From NCBI RefSeq assembly GCF_018866325.1, contig NZ_CP076457.1, positions 496,001-560,000 on the forward strand: a stretch of 64,000 nt of DNA, read 5' to 3'. Both the position numbers and the translations under genes were made by a program. The notes beneath the pieces are model-generated. The model saw only the letters and a program-made list of their open reading frames with translations, had not been told where the DNA came from and ran no database searches. Numbering within the stretch: the stretch's first letter is position 1; every line of letters starts with the position of its first letter. This DNA comes from Streptomyces sp. YPW6 (GTDB lineage Bacteria; Actinomycetota; Actinomycetes; Streptomycetales; Streptomycetaceae). Below are positions 18,514-27,307 of the stretch, piece after piece.

Positions 18514-20280
18514 TCAGCTCCGGTAGACGCCGAACTCGTAGAGGGAGTAGCCCCACGGGGTGCCGCGCTCGGTGGCGCTCACCCGGACGTAGCGCGCGTT
18601 GCCGGCGACCCGGAGGTCGTCGATGCCGCCGTCGCCCGCCGTCTCGGTGTGGACCGTGTGCCAGTCCTGGCCGTTGTCCGAGGTCTGGAGGGTGTACGCC
18701 TTGGCATAGGCGGCCTCCCAGACCAGCTGGACGTGATCGAAGGAGGTGGTCGCGCCCAGGTCGACCTGGATCCACTGCCGGTCGGCCCACTCGCTGGCCC
18801 AGCGGGTGTCGAGGGAGCCGTCGACGGCGTTGGCCGCCGGGCAGGGGCAGCCGGCGCCGTCCGGCTGGAACGACGACGCACCGGCGGGCTTGCCGGCGGC
18901 CAGGTTCACCCCGTCGACCTTCGGCGGAACCACCGTGAAGGACTGCGTCTCGATGCCGACGTTGCCCCTCCCGTCGGCCGACTTGAGGTAGACCTTCCAG
19001 ACGCCGAGCTTGTCCGGCGCGGTGGCCTCGAAGGTGCCGTCGCCGCGGTCGGTGAAGCCGGTGTCCGTCAACTGGTCGCTGCCGTCGATGTACTTGGAGT
19101 TGAGCAGCACCTGGTGGGTGAGAGCGTCGCCGTCGGGGTCGGAGACGGACGCCCTGAACGTGAACGGTTTGCCCGCCTCGACGGCGGAGGCGTGGTCGAC
19201 GGCCATGCCGCTGATGACGGGCGGGGTGTTGTCACCGGAGGTGTCCGCCCCGTACGCCTCCTTCACCGCGTAGTACGAGAGCCGCTTCTGGCCCGCCGGG
19301 AGCAGGTTGAACCAGACGCCGCCGAAGTCGTACTCAGTGCCGTAGTGGAACAGCGTGGCCCCCAGCGACACCCCTCGATGCCCGGTGACGCAGTCCCAGG
19401 CGCGCTGGTAGCCCGCCGCCTTCGCCACGTCGGAGGGTTCGTCCGGGACCCCGTTGGCGTCGTCCGGGACCTCCCACTCGCCGGCGGGCCCGCCCTCGGT
19501 GACGAGGTAGGGCTTGTCGTAGCCGCCGCTCTCCCAGGTGGCGCGGATGTCGCACACCGCGTCGTAGGAGTTGACCGCGTACAGGTCGAGGTCGGGCGCG
19601 TTCTTCCTGTAGTACGGCCAGGCCCCGGTCCAGGCGTCGGTGGAGGTGACCGGGTGGTTCGGGTCGACCGCGTGGATCTTCCTGGCGATCTCGTTGACGA
19701 AGGTGGTGTACGCGTCGCGCTGCCGCTCCAACTCGTCGCCGGTGTAGCAGTTCTGCAGGCCGAGCACCGACTCGTTGCCGACGTTCCACATGAGAACGCC
19801 CTGATGGTCCTTGTAGGCATCCACCCACTTCGGGAACTCGGCGAGCATGTCGTTCTTGTACGCGGTGTCCGTCAGGTAGTTCACACAGCCGCCGCTGCCG
19901 GGACCGCCGCCCGGCTGCAGCCAGAACCCGGCGATCACCTTGATGCCGTTCTCGGCCGCGCTGTCCAGCAGGGGCTTCCTGGTGGCGTCGGTGCCCCAGG
20001 TACGGATCGTGTTGACGCCCATCGTCCTCACGTCGGGCAGGTACCGCCCGGCGTCCGCGACGGACGGGCCCCAGGTCAGGCCCTTCACGGTGTACGGGGC
20101 GCCGTCCACGGTCAGCTGCCAGGCCCCCTGGGAGCCGGTCACCTTCACCACACTTCCGGCGGCCTGTGCGGTGGGCACCGGCAGGGCGGCCGCCGTGGCG
20201 GCCAGGAGTCCGGCGACGGCGAGGCGTGCGGTGGTACGGCCACGGGGGCGGGCCGGTCGTCGAGAGCGCAACGTGATCAT
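18514..20280 (-). CDS. Secreted glycoside hydrolase with C-terminal F5/8-type carbohydrate-binding domain
   Basis: A 588-residue exported enzyme. Signal peptide 1-40 (ends TAQAAG). A TIM-barrel catalytic domain (about 45-340) resembles the GH2/GH5 clan: VKGLTWGPS start, MWNVGNES with the presumed acid/base Glu, and YLVTEGGPAGEW with a possible nucleophile Glu. A beta-sandwich (about 350-440) and an F5/8 type C (discoidin/CBM32-like) domain (about 450-588; AVDGSLDTRWASEW, WIQVDLG) follow. Exact GH family and substrate are not clear; a beta-glucan or other plant/fungal polysaccharide is likely. It has its own GAGAGCGCTCTC operator 64 bp upstream, so it is probably repressed by the LacI protein at 9649. 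Confidence 0.82.
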   Translation of the reverse strand: MITLRSRRPARPRGRTTARLAVAGLLAATAAALPVPTAQAAGSVVKVTGSQGAWQLTVDGAPYTVKGLTWGPSVADAGRYLPDVRTMGVNTIRTWGTDATRKPLLDSAAENGIKVIAGFWLQPGGGPGSGGCVNYLTDTAYKNDMLAEFPKWVDAYKDHQGVLMWNVGNESVLGLQNCYTGDELERQRDAYTTFVNEIARKIHAVDPNHPVTSTDAWTGAWPYYRKNAPDLDLYAVNSYDAVCDIRATWESGGYDKPYLVTEGGPAGEWEVPDDANGVPDEPSDVAKAAGYQRAWDCVTGHRGVSLGATLFHYGTEYDFGGVWFNLLPAGQKRLSYYAVKEAYGADTSGDNTPPVISGMAVDHASAVEAGKPFTFRASVSDPDGDALTHQVLLNSKYIDGSDQLTDTGFTDRGDGTFEATAPDKLGVWKVYLKSADGRGNVGIETQSFTVVPPKVDGVNLAAGKPAGASSFQPDGAGCPCPAANAVDGSLDTRWASEWADRQWIQVDLGATTSFDHVQLVWEAAYAKAYTLQTSDNGQDWHTVHTETAGDGGIDDLRVAGNARYVRVSATERGTPWGYSLYEFGVYRS

Positions 20281-20343
20281 GGGGGGAGAAGCTCCTCACG
20301 GGAGTCGGGGTGCGGGTGGGGGCGCCGGGGAACGGCCATGGAT

Positions 20344-20359
20344 GGGAGAGCGCTCTCCC
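20344..20359. promoter_or_regulatory. LacI-type operator upstream of secreted glycoside hydrolase
   Basis: Perfect 16-bp palindrome GGGAGAGCGCTCTCCC, identical in its central 12 bp to the site before the LacI gene. It lies between the stop of the DUF1996 gene (20408) and the start of the hydrolase (20280). Confidence 0.8.
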
Positions 20360-20407
20360 TCATGGGCGGACTGCACCCATGAGGGAGGCGCGACGGGGGG
20401 CCAGGGA

Positions 20408-21529
20408 TCAGGGCCGGGGCAGTTCGTAGTTCTCGTCCAGGACCGCGCCCTCGCCCGGGTGGCTCTCGTCGTAGCCGCGGGCGTTGCACTGGAGCGCACC
20501 GACGATGCAGTGGCCGACCAGGGCGTCGAGCGTGGCGTCGTCCCAGGCGTTGAAGAAGTCGTAATGGAAGGAGTGGCCGGTGCCGCTGGCCAGCCTCAGC
20601 TGCGACATGTCACCGTTGACCGGCCAGGCCATCTTGAACTCGATCATCGGCAGAGCGACCGGGTGACTCGGCGGACAGACGTCCTGGTTGGCCCCCGTCA
20701 CGACCGGGTAGGCCATGTGCGCCCTGTGGTCGGGGGTGTCCAGGTACCTGCCGTCCCAGCAACTGGGCGCCTGCATCCGCAGGTTGAGCTGAGTGTCCCG
20801 GCTGGTCGGGCAGGCGGCCGGGAAGTCGTAGTTGTGGTAGCTCTCACCGCATTCGTATCCCTCGACCGCACCGGGGTGGTCCCGGAACTCCTCGACGGTC
20901 TGCGTGGGGCTGCCCACGACGAACCGCAGCCCCTTGGGGAAGGGCCGCACGGTGCGGTAGTCGGTGACGCCGGCCTTGTAGTAGATGGTCTGGGGGCCGG
21001 TCGGGCGGACCTCCTCGTCCCCGTTGTAGAGGGTCGGCATCCAGTACGCGGACCGGTCACCGGGCGCCAGGCACCGGGTGCCGCCCGCACTCAGGGAGGC
21101 GGTGGTGCTGTCCGCGTTCGTCGTGTCGTTGCCCAGGAACGTGTGGTTGTGCGAGACGCCGGCCCGGCCCGGATAGACGATCGGATCGTCCGGCGCGGTG
21201 TGGCTCACCGAGCAGTTGGCCTGGAACTCGTGGAAATAGCGGTGCGGCGGGATCTCGTCGGACGGCTCCACGCCCGTGACCGGCGGGTCCGCGGGGATGT
21301 AGCCGTCGCCGTCGGGGTCGTCCCCGAAGGGCACGGGCTCGGCGGGAGCCATCGCGTGGCCCTGCAGGACGTGCGAGACCGCGGCGGGCTTCCGGGCCGC
21401 GTCCGGGGCCGCATCGGCGGCGGCCGGCCCGGCGTTCGCGATCGCGGACAGCCCGAGCGCGACCAGCGCCAGGGCAGTGGCCACGACCAGCGCGGACACC
21501 AGGGTCGATCGGTTGAGTCTTGTCACCAT
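20408..21529 (-). CDS. Secreted DUF1996 domain protein
   Basis: Exported protein of 373 residues, signal peptide about 1-32 (hydrophobic core VATALALVALGLSAIANA). The mature part is a DUF1996 domain: HRYFHEFQANCSVSH, SHNHTFLGN, AYWMPTLYNG and the C-terminal GHSFHYDFFNAWD are hallmark segments rich in His, Asp and aromatic residues. Eight Cys in the mature part suggest four disulfides. The family is common in fungi and actinomycetes and its activity is unknown to me. ATG 21529 has GGAGG five bases upstream. It has a GAGAGCGCTCTC operator 133 bp upstream, placing it with the polysaccharide hydrolase and the protease. Confidence 0.82.
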   Translation of the reverse strand: MVTRLNRSTLVSALVVATALALVALGLSAIANAGPAAADAAPDAARKPAAVSHVLQGHAMAPAEPVPFGDDPDGDGYIPADPPVTGVEPSDEIPPHRYFHEFQANCSVSHTAPDDPIVYPGRAGVSHNHTFLGNDTTNADSTTASLSAGGTRCLAPGDRSAYWMPTLYNGDEEVRPTGPQTIYYKAGVTDYRTVRPFPKGLRFVVGSPTQTVEEFRDHPGAVEGYECGESYHNYDFPAACPTSRDTQLNLRMQAPSCWDGRYLDTPDHRAHMAYPVVTGANQDVCPPSHPVALPMIEFKMAWPVNGDMSQLRLASGTGHSFHYDFFNAWDDATLDALVGHCIVGALQCNARGYDESHPGEGAVLDENYELPRP

Positions 21530-21661
21530 GGGGACCTCCATGCCGCTCTTCATCCCCGCACATCGGGTGCACGGTGGGGGGAAAGGGGGAGCTGGACAGT
21601 ACGGCCGGGAAGAGACTCCACCCTGCGCGTCACGAGGCCGGCGGCCCCCGGGATCCCTGCG

Positions 21662-21675
21662 GGAGAGCGCTCTCC
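21662..21675. promoter_or_regulatory. LacI-type operator upstream of DUF1996 gene
   Basis: Perfect 14-bp palindrome GGAGAGCGCTCTCC with the same 12-bp core as the sites at 9613, 20344 and 23356. It is 133 bp upstream of the DUF1996 start on the minus strand. Confidence 0.78.
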
Positions 21676-21809
21676 AAAGCGGTGCCAGTGTTGCGCCGAG
21701 GCTGAGAGGGTGTCAATAGCTTGTGAACGATGCGCTGCCCGAGGGCTGTTGAGCGGTGCGGGGACGGGCGGCCGGGGCCCGTACGCCGGGGTCGCGCGGA
21801 TCACGGCAC

Positions 21810-22030
21810 GGCCGGGTCCGCCGAACAGCCGGGACGCCGCGCGGCCGGGTCACGGCACAGCCGGGTCCGCCGCGCACCCGGACCGCCGCACAGCCGAGAG
21901 GGCCACACGTCCGGGTCGCGGCACAGCCGGGACGCCGCGCATCCGGGTTTGCCGCACAGCCGAGAGGGCCACGCGCCCGGGTCGCCGCGCATCCGGGTCG
22001 CCGCACAGTCGGGGTCCGCCCGCGCGAGAA
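21810..22030. repeat. 33-bp tandem repeat array, intergenic
   Basis: Degenerate direct repeats fill the gap between the DUF1996 promoter and the end of the protease gene. CACAGCC recurs at 21856, 21889, 21922 and 21955, an exact 33-bp period, with weaker units before and after. A 22-bp block (21885-21906) is repeated exactly at 21951-21972. Alternate units are more alike, so the higher-order period is 66 bp. No coding gene is supported here. Confidence 0.7.
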
Positions 22031-22040
22031 ACGCGAGAAA

Positions 22041-22090
22041 GCGGCCCCGCACACCGGCGGGGCCGCTGACTGGCCGTACGACGTACGGCC
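22041..22090 (-). terminator. Tandem hairpins after the protease gene
   Basis: Two stems follow the minus-strand protease stop: GGCCGTAC/GTACGGCC (22072-22079 with 22083-22090, loop GAC) and GCGGCCCCGC/GCGGGGCCGC (22041-22050 with 22057-22066). Either could end the protease transcript before the repeat array. Confidence 0.6.
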
Positions 22091-22134
22091 GGAAGCCGCT
22101 CCGCCGCACAGGCCGGCGGGACGGCTCCCCGGGA

Positions 22135-23277
22135 TCACGCGGTGTGCAGCCTCAGCCCGTAGCGGTTGAGGATCTCGTTGATCGGCTGGTACCAGGTCTC
22201 CCCGCCGCTGGAGCAGTTGCCCCAGCCGCCGGAGGTGACGCCCTGGGCCTGGTCACCGCTGATGAACGAGCCGCCGGAGTCGCCGCCCTCGGCGCAGACG
22301 CTCGTCTTGGTCATCTGGTACACGGCGCCCTGGCTGTAGTTGACGGTCTCGTTCTTGGCCAGGACGCGGCCGCAGTGCCAGCGCGTGGTCGAACCGGAGC
22401 GGCAGATCGAGGCGCCGATCGGGGCCTCGTTCGAGCCACGGACGAGCTGGTCCGGAACGGTCCCCCAGCCGAGCACCACCGGGACGGTCCACCAGCCGCT
22501 GCCGACGTTCACCCAGGCGTAGTCGTTGCCGGGGAAGGACGAACCCTGGAAGTTGCCGATGTAGGAGTTGTCCCAGCCGCGTACCTGCTGGCCCACGCCG
22601 CCGCAGTGACCGGCGGTGACGAAGCCTCCGTGCACGGAGAACCCGATGGAACAGCGGACGTTGCCCGTGTAGTACGGGTCGCCGCCGACCGTTCCGGCGG
22701 CGAAGGTCCGGGGGGTCTCGGCCGTCGTCCTCACCGTGACGGGACCGGCCTTGCGGGCCTTGGCGACGAAGGTGCGGACATCGTTGTCAGCCTGGTCGGC
22801 GGCGACAACGTTGACGACGACGCGGCTGGTGGCCGGGTCGACGTGCCAACTGCTCACCCCTGAAGGGGCCTTCAGGGCGTCGATCCGCGCCTTGGCGGCG
22901 TCGAGACTCTTGGCCGAGTGCTCCACGAGCCGGGTTTCGGCACCGGTCGCCCGTACGGCCTCCGCCTTCTCGGCGGTGGTGACCGCGACGGTCAGCCTGC
23001 CGGTCTCCGCGTCGAGCCAGGATCCCCCGAAGGCGGAGCCGGCGGCGCGCTGCGCCTTCTTCTCCAGGGCGGTGGCGGCCTTCTCGTCGGCGAGCCTGGT
23101 CACGGCCTGCTGCTCGGTGAGCCCGAGGTCGCGCTGCATCGCGGAGAGCAGGGCGGCGGAGGCGGGAGGTTCGGCGGGGGCGGGCGCGGCGGAGGCGGAC
23201 ACCGGACCGGCGGCGGTCCAGGCCCCGACGACCAGCAGCGCGGACAGACCGGTCCGCAGCAGAGTTGCGTGTCTCAA
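22135..23277 (-). CDS. Secreted streptogrisin-like serine protease (S1 family) with propeptide
   Basis: Pre-pro-enzyme of about 380 residues. Signal peptide (1-35), alpha-lytic-type pro-region (about 40-195) that should fold the enzyme and then be cut off, and a mature chymotrypsin-like domain (about 200-380). The catalytic triad is visible: His in TAGHCGG, Asp in GNDYAWV, Ser in GGDSGGSF. Six Cys in the mature part pair as in streptogrisins. I start it at TTG 23277 because AGGAAGGG lies 8 bases upstream and the next codons form the signal peptide; the frame stays open to 23877 without similarity. A GAGAGCGCTCTC operator lies 79 bp upstream. Confidence 0.88.
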   Translation of the reverse strand: MRHATLLRTGLSALLVVGAWTAAGPVSASAAPAPAEPPASAALLSAMQRDLGLTEQQAVTRLADEKAATALEKKAQRAAGSAFGGSWLDAETGRLTVAVTTAEKAEAVRATGAETRLVEHSAKSLDAAKARIDALKAPSGVSSWHVDPATSRVVVNVVAADQADNDVRTFVAKARKAGPVTVRTTAETPRTFAAGTVGGDPYYTGNVRCSIGFSVHGGFVTAGHCGGVGQQVRGWDNSYIGNFQGSSFPGNDYAWVNVGSGWWTVPVVLGWGTVPDQLVRGSNEAPIGASICRSGSTTRWHCGRVLAKNETVNYSQGAVYQMTKTSVCAEGGDSGGSFISGDQAQGVTSGGWGNCSSGGETWYQPINEILNRYGLRLHTA

Positions 23278-23355
23278 GGGAGTGACCCTTCCTGTTGTTC
23301 CAACGACGTGGGGGTGGAACGGGAGGCGTCCGGGAGCGCGATCCGATCGTGCTTG

Positions 23356-23369
23356 TGAGAGCGCTCTCA
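23356..23369. promoter_or_regulatory. LacI-type operator upstream of protease gene
   Basis: Perfect 14-bp palindrome TGAGAGCGCTCTCA, sharing the 12-bp core with three other sites in this window. It sits where a promoter for the minus-strand protease is expected. Nothing else is recognisable in the gap to 23575. Confidence 0.78.
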
Positions 23370-23574
23370 GATGTGCCGTTCCCGGACTGTAGCGAAGTTC
23401 CGAAGTCAGGTCCATGCCAATCACAGCAGCTTCGCGGCGGAGGTTCGGGGGCGCCGTGCGCCAGGGGGTTGAGCAGGCGTACTCATCCGGCCGACGAGAA
23501 CCGGCCCTACCGTCACAGGACCACGGGCTGACCCTGGTGGCAGGACCGATGGCAGAACGCAGGTGGAGGAGCAG

Positions 23575-23865
23575 TTGCGCACCACCTACCCCCGGGTAGT
23601 GGTGAGCGACTACCAGTGGATCCGGCGGCTGGAGCCGGGCCGGGTGGACCGGCGGACCGGTTGCGTCCTGTTCTGCCGGGAGCCGGGGGTGCGCGGGCGG
23701 TGCGTCAACGCCGACGACGCGGCCCTGGTGACCACGGACGAGCGCGGCAGTCCGGTGGGGAAGATCCGGCTCGTCCATGACGTCCGCGAGGGCACGGGGG
23801 CTGCGGCTGCCGCCGTACTGACCGGCCGGGCGTACCCCACCGGCCCGGATCGACACCCCTATTAG
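23575..23865 (+). CDS. Small hypothetical protein
   Basis: Possible 96-residue protein starting at TTG 23575 with GGAGGAG four to five bases upstream; a GTG at 23563 is the other choice. It reads RTTYPRVVVSDYQWIRRLEP..., has three Cys, no membrane segment and no family I recognise. It ends 10 bp before the FMN-binding protein gene and could be co-transcribed with it. The composition is amino-acid-like and not shadow-like, but confidence is limited. Confidence 0.45.
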   Translation: MRTTYPRVVVSDYQWIRRLEPGRVDRRTGCVLFCREPGVRGRCVNADDAALVTTDERGSPVGKIRLVHDVREGTGAAAAAVLTGRAYPTGPDRHPY

Positions 23866-23875
23866 GGTCACAGGC

Positions 23876-24535
23876 ATGACGACACCCCTTGCAGGCAGTG
23901 CTTTCGACTCGCTCCGCCTCGACGCCGTGACCGACCCCGAGGCGCTGCGCCGCGCCTACGAACTGCCCGGGGCCGCGGCCATCCGCAAGCAGATGACCGA
24001 ACTCACCGAGCAGACACAGCGGTTGATCGGGTGCTCGTCCCTGGTCCTGGTCGCCAGCGCGGACGCCGAGGGCAACTGCGACGTCTCGCCGCGTGGCGGC
24101 CCGGCCGGGTTCGTCTCGGTCCTGGACGCACGGACGGTGGCGATACCGGACGCGACCGGCAACAAGCGGCTGGACACGCTGCAGAACGTCATCGCCACCG
24201 GACGGGCCGGTCTGCTGTTCTTCATCCCGGGGCGCACCACGACGCTCCGGGTGAACGGCCGGGCCTGCGTCTCCACCCGCCCGGAGCTGCTGTCGCAGCT
24301 CACCGCAGTGGGCAAGCCACCGGCCAGCGCACTGGTGATCGGGATCGAGGAGGTCTACCCGCACTGCCCGAAGTCGCTGCTGCGCAGCGGGGCCTGGAAG
24401 CCGGAGCAGTGGCTGCCGGCGGACGCCCAGCCGACCTCGGCCGAGGTGACCCTGGCGCAGCTGCGGATGCCGGAGCTGACGATCGCCGACATCGAGCGGC
24501 GCGAGGCGGAATCGCTGAAGTACCGGTACGAGTAG
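23876..24535 (+). CDS. Pyridoxamine 5'-phosphate oxidase-like FMN-binding protein (MSMEG_1061 type)
   Basis: A 219-residue split-barrel flavoprotein. The core FVLVASADAEGNCDVSPRGGPAGFV-like segment, IPDATGNKRLDTLQN and LLFFIPGRTTTLRVNG match the subgroup often called MSMEG_1061 family. The C-terminal part has EVYPHCPKSLLRSGAW. Such proteins bind FMN or F420 and reduce small molecules; the substrate is not known. It is followed at once by a perfect terminator. Confidence 0.82.
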   Translation: MTTPLAGSAFDSLRLDAVTDPEALRRAYELPGAAAIRKQMTELTEQTQRLIGCSSLVLVASADAEGNCDVSPRGGPAGFVSVLDARTVAIPDATGNKRLDTLQNVIATGRAGLLFFIPGRTTTLRVNGRACVSTRPELLSQLTAVGKPPASALVIGIEEVYPHCPKSLLRSGAWKPEQWLPADAQPTSAEVTLAQLRMPELTIADIERREAESLKYRYE

Positions 24536-24537
24536 GA

Positions 24538-24589
24538 GCCCACCCTCGCACCGGGCAGGCCCTAAGGGGTGCCCGGTGCGAGGGTGGGC
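24538..24589 (+). terminator. Strong rho-independent-type hairpin
   Basis: Perfect 20-bp stem (24538-24557 with 24570-24589) and a 12-base loop, beginning 3 bp after the stop of the FMN-binding protein gene. It also blocks read-through from the minus-strand remnant on the other side. Confidence 0.85.
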
Positions 24590-24870
24590 CCACGGCCGCA
24601 GCTTCTCCGGGTTGCGGACCGCCCAGATCAGGGTGACGCGGCCGTCGGTGACGTCGAACGAGGCCACGGTCATGACGGCGCCGTCACGCCGGGCCACCAG
24701 GCCCGGCGCGCCGTTGACCGACCGCTCCAGGAGTTCGAGCCCAGGGCCCTGTCGGCCACGGCGACCATCTACGGGGCGATGCGCGCGCCGCCCTCGACCG
24801 GCCGCAGGGCGGCCCCCACCGTACCGCCACCGTCGGCGGTCGTCCCGCGTCCGGCGGAGCTGGCCCCTGC
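24590..24870 (-). pseudogene. Remnant of a SigJ-like ECF sigma factor (C-terminal SnoaL-like part)
   Basis: On the minus strand two different frames together spell the C-terminal end of a SigJ-type sigma factor. One frame gives TADGGGTVGAALRPVEGGARIA (about 24780-24850) and another gives ERSVNGAPGLVARRDGA, VASFDVTDGRVTLIWAVRNP and EKLRPW (about 24605-24740). In intact homologues these are one continuous SnoaL-like domain, so at least one frameshift separates them. The sigma2/sigma4 regions are not found upstream, so only the tail remains. The rest of the 24590-25141 gap shows no gene. Confidence 0.6.
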
Positions 24871-25141
24871 TGGTGGTGCACGCACCCGGGCGACTGCTGC
24901 CCGTATCCCCTGGAGGGGCGGCCCGTGCCGGACTGTTCGAGCGGTCGAGCAGTCCGGCACACCCCGAGTCTCCGCGCACCGGGAACGGGGCGCGACCTGC
25001 GGACGGACCGTTTCAGGCCACCGGCGCGGGGCACCCGCATCCGATCTTCCCTTTGCGGCCGGAGCGGGACCGGAGTGGAATTGCGTACAGGGGACAGTCG
25101 GATTCGGTACTCCCGGAGACTTCCGGAGGAAAGGACGCGCC

Positions 25142-25678
25142 ATGAGCGACAGCGACTGGGGGGACGAGGTATACCAGCCCCAGGAACCGGAGGCTTCCGA
25201 CCCCGCCGAGCAGCTCGGCGCGGAGGACACGCTCATGGACCCGTCCGGCACCGGCGATCCGCTGGACGAGGGCTACGCGCCCCCGGACCGCCCGTGGGTG
25301 GTCGAGGGGCTGGGCACCACGGCCGGCGAACGGCACACCGGCGAGTCCCTCGAAAGGCGGCTGACGAGGGAGGTGCCCGAGCCGGACGGTTCGCTCGGCG
25401 ACGGAGTCGGCGATCTGGTGGACGGCGACGGCGAGCCCTGGGACAACGAGGTGGGCGTCGCCCGCGCCGGGCGGCTGACCCAGCAGGCGGACGGCACCGT
25501 CCCGGCCACCCTGACCGCGAGCGACGTGGGCATCGACGGGGCGGCGGCGTCCGCCGAGGAGGCCGCGATGCACGTGATCCCCGAGCCGGGGGACGACGAC
25601 GCGCTTCTGGAGCCCTCGCCGGCCCCGGGCGCTCCCGGGGCCGGTCCCGCCGCAGGTGGCGCGACCGCCGCGCCCTGA
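25142..25678 (+). CDS. DUF5709 acidic protein
   Basis: A 178-residue, strongly acidic, probably soluble protein of the DUF5709 family (MSDSDWGDEVYQPQEPEAS; PLDEGYAPPDRPWVVEGLGTT; the central GESLERRLTREVPEP). Such proteins are widespread in actinomycetes and of unknown function. It has a strong GGAGGAAAGG ribosome site. The C-terminal 20 residues are a Pro/Gly/Ala tail. Confidence 0.8.
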   Translation: MSDSDWGDEVYQPQEPEASDPAEQLGAEDTLMDPSGTGDPLDEGYAPPDRPWVVEGLGTTAGERHTGESLERRLTREVPEPDGSLGDGVGDLVDGDGEPWDNEVGVARAGRLTQQADGTVPATLTASDVGIDGAAASAEEAAMHVIPEPGDDDALLEPSPAPGAPGAGPAAGGATAAP

Positions 25679-25864
25679 GGGTCCCTCGGCGCGCGACCGC
25701 CGCGCCTGAGCGGTCCCTCGTCGCGCGTCCGCCCGTGAACGCGGCTGTCCCCGCGCCCGTACTCCCCTGCCGTAACCCACTGGCGCACTCTCCCCCGGCC
25801 GAAGCGCAACACCCGTAGCGCGGCGGCGCTCGCACCCTCGCACCCGGATCCCAGGAGCACACAG

Positions 25865-27307
25865 ATGAGCGGCACTGCCCAGATCGGCGTCACCGGACTC
25901 GCGGTCATGGGCCGCAACCTCGCCCGCAACTTCGCCCGCAACGGCTTCACCGTCGCCCTGCACAACCGCACCACGGCCCGGACCGACGCCCTGGTGGAGG
26001 AGTTCGGCGACGAGGGCACCTTCGTCGCCGCGCACACGCCGGAGGAGTTCGTCGCCGCGCTGGAGCACCCCCGGCGCCTGGTGATCATGGTGAAGGCGGG
26101 GGATCCCACCGACGCGGTGATCCAGGAGTTCGCGCCGCTGCTGGAGGAGGGCGACGTCATCATCGACGGCGGGAACGCCCACTTCGAGGACACCCGCCGC
26201 CGCGAGAAGGAGTTGCGCGAGCGCGGCATCCACTTCGTCGGCGTGGGGATCTCCGGCGGTGAGGAGGGTGCGTTGAACGGGCCCAGCATCATGCCGGGCG
26301 GTTCGGCCAAGTCCTACGCGTCGCTGGGCCCGATGCTGGAGAGGATCGCCGCGCAGGCGAAGGACGGCACGCCGTGCACCGCCCACATCGGTCCGGACGG
26401 CGCGGGTCACTTCGTGAAGATGGTCCACAACGGCATCGAGTACGCGGACATGCAGCTGATCGCCGAGGCGTACGACCTGCTGCGCTCCGTCGCCGGGTAC
26501 TCCCCCGCGCAGATCGCCGACGTCTTCCGTAGGTGGAACACCGGCCGGCTCGATTCGTACCTGATCGAGATCACGGCGGAGGTCCTCGCCCACACGGACG
26601 CGGCGACCGGCAAGCCGTTCGTCGACATCGTGCAGGACCGGGCGGAGCAGAAGGGCACCGGGCGCTGGACCGTACAGATCGCGCTGGATCTCGGGGTCCC
26701 GGTGTCGGGGATCGCCGAGGCGGTCTTCGCCCGGTCGCTCTCCGGCCACGCCGATCTGCGGGAGGCGGCGCGCGGCCTGCCGGGGCCCACGCCCGAGCCG
26801 CTCGACGAAGCGGGAGCGGCGGCTTTCGCGGACCGGGTGGAGCAGGCTCTGTACGCCTCCAAGATCGTCTCGTACACGCAGGGCTTCCATCAGATCAGGG
26901 CGGGCAGCGAGGCCTACGGCTGGGACATCGACCTGGGCTCCGTGGCGGCGATCTGGCGGGCGGGCTGCATCATCCGGGCGGCATTCCTCGACCGGATCCG
27001 CGCCGCCTACGACCACCGGCCCGACCTGGTCAGCCTGCTCTCCGACAAGGAGTTCGGGCAGGAGATCGGCGCGGCGCAGGAGGACTGGCGGGCGGTGGTG
27101 GCCGAGGCCGTGCGCCAGGGCGTGCCGACGCCGGGCTTCGCCGCCGCGCTCGCGTACTACGACGGGCTGCGCGCGGACCGGCTGCCCGCAGCGCTCACGC
27201 AGGGCCAGCGGGACTTCTTCGGGGCGCACACGTACCGGCGTACGGACCGGGAGGGTACGTTCCACACGCTCTGGGGCGGTGACCGGTCCGAGGTCGAGGC
27301 GGGCTGA
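25865..27307 (+). CDS. gnd: 6-phosphogluconate dehydrogenase, decarboxylating (NADP)
   Basis: Full-length 480-residue enzyme of the pentose phosphate pathway, converting 6-phosphogluconate to ribulose 5-phosphate with NADPH release. Rossmann start IGVTGLAVMGRNLARN with NRT(T) for the NADP phosphate, VGVGISGGEEGALNGPSIMPGG, the catalytic Lys in GAGHFVKMVHNGIEYADMQ, and the C-terminal HTYRRTDREGTFHTLWGG tail are all present. Monocistronic as far as can be seen. A 35-bp repeat array begins inside its last codons. Confidence 0.95.
   Translation: MSGTAQIGVTGLAVMGRNLARNFARNGFTVALHNRTTARTDALVEEFGDEGTFVAAHTPEEFVAALEHPRRLVIMVKAGDPTDAVIQEFAPLLEEGDVIIDGGNAHFEDTRRREKELRERGIHFVGVGISGGEEGALNGPSIMPGGSAKSYASLGPMLERIAAQAKDGTPCTAHIGPDGAGHFVKMVHNGIEYADMQLIAEAYDLLRSVAGYSPAQIADVFRRWNTGRLDSYLIEITAEVLAHTDAATGKPFVDIVQDRAEQKGTGRWTVQIALDLGVPVSGIAEAVFARSLSGHADLREAARGLPGPTPEPLDEAGAAAFADRVEQALYASKIVSYTQGFHQIRAGSEAYGWDIDLGSVAAIWRAGCIIRAAFLDRIRAAYDHRPDLVSLLSDKEFGQEIGAAQEDWRAVVAEAVRQGVPTPGFAAALAYYDGLRADRLPAALTQGQRDFFGAHTYRRTDREGTFHTLWGGDRSEVEAG

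Noticed and set aside
21810..22030. CRISPR array
   Set aside because: The repeats are degenerate and abut each other without unique spacers, and no cas genes are present.
23278..23877. 200-residue N-terminal extension of the protease frame
   Set aside because: It crosses the LacI-type operator and the promoter region, lacks similarity, and a ribosome site plus signal peptide define TTG 23277 as the start.
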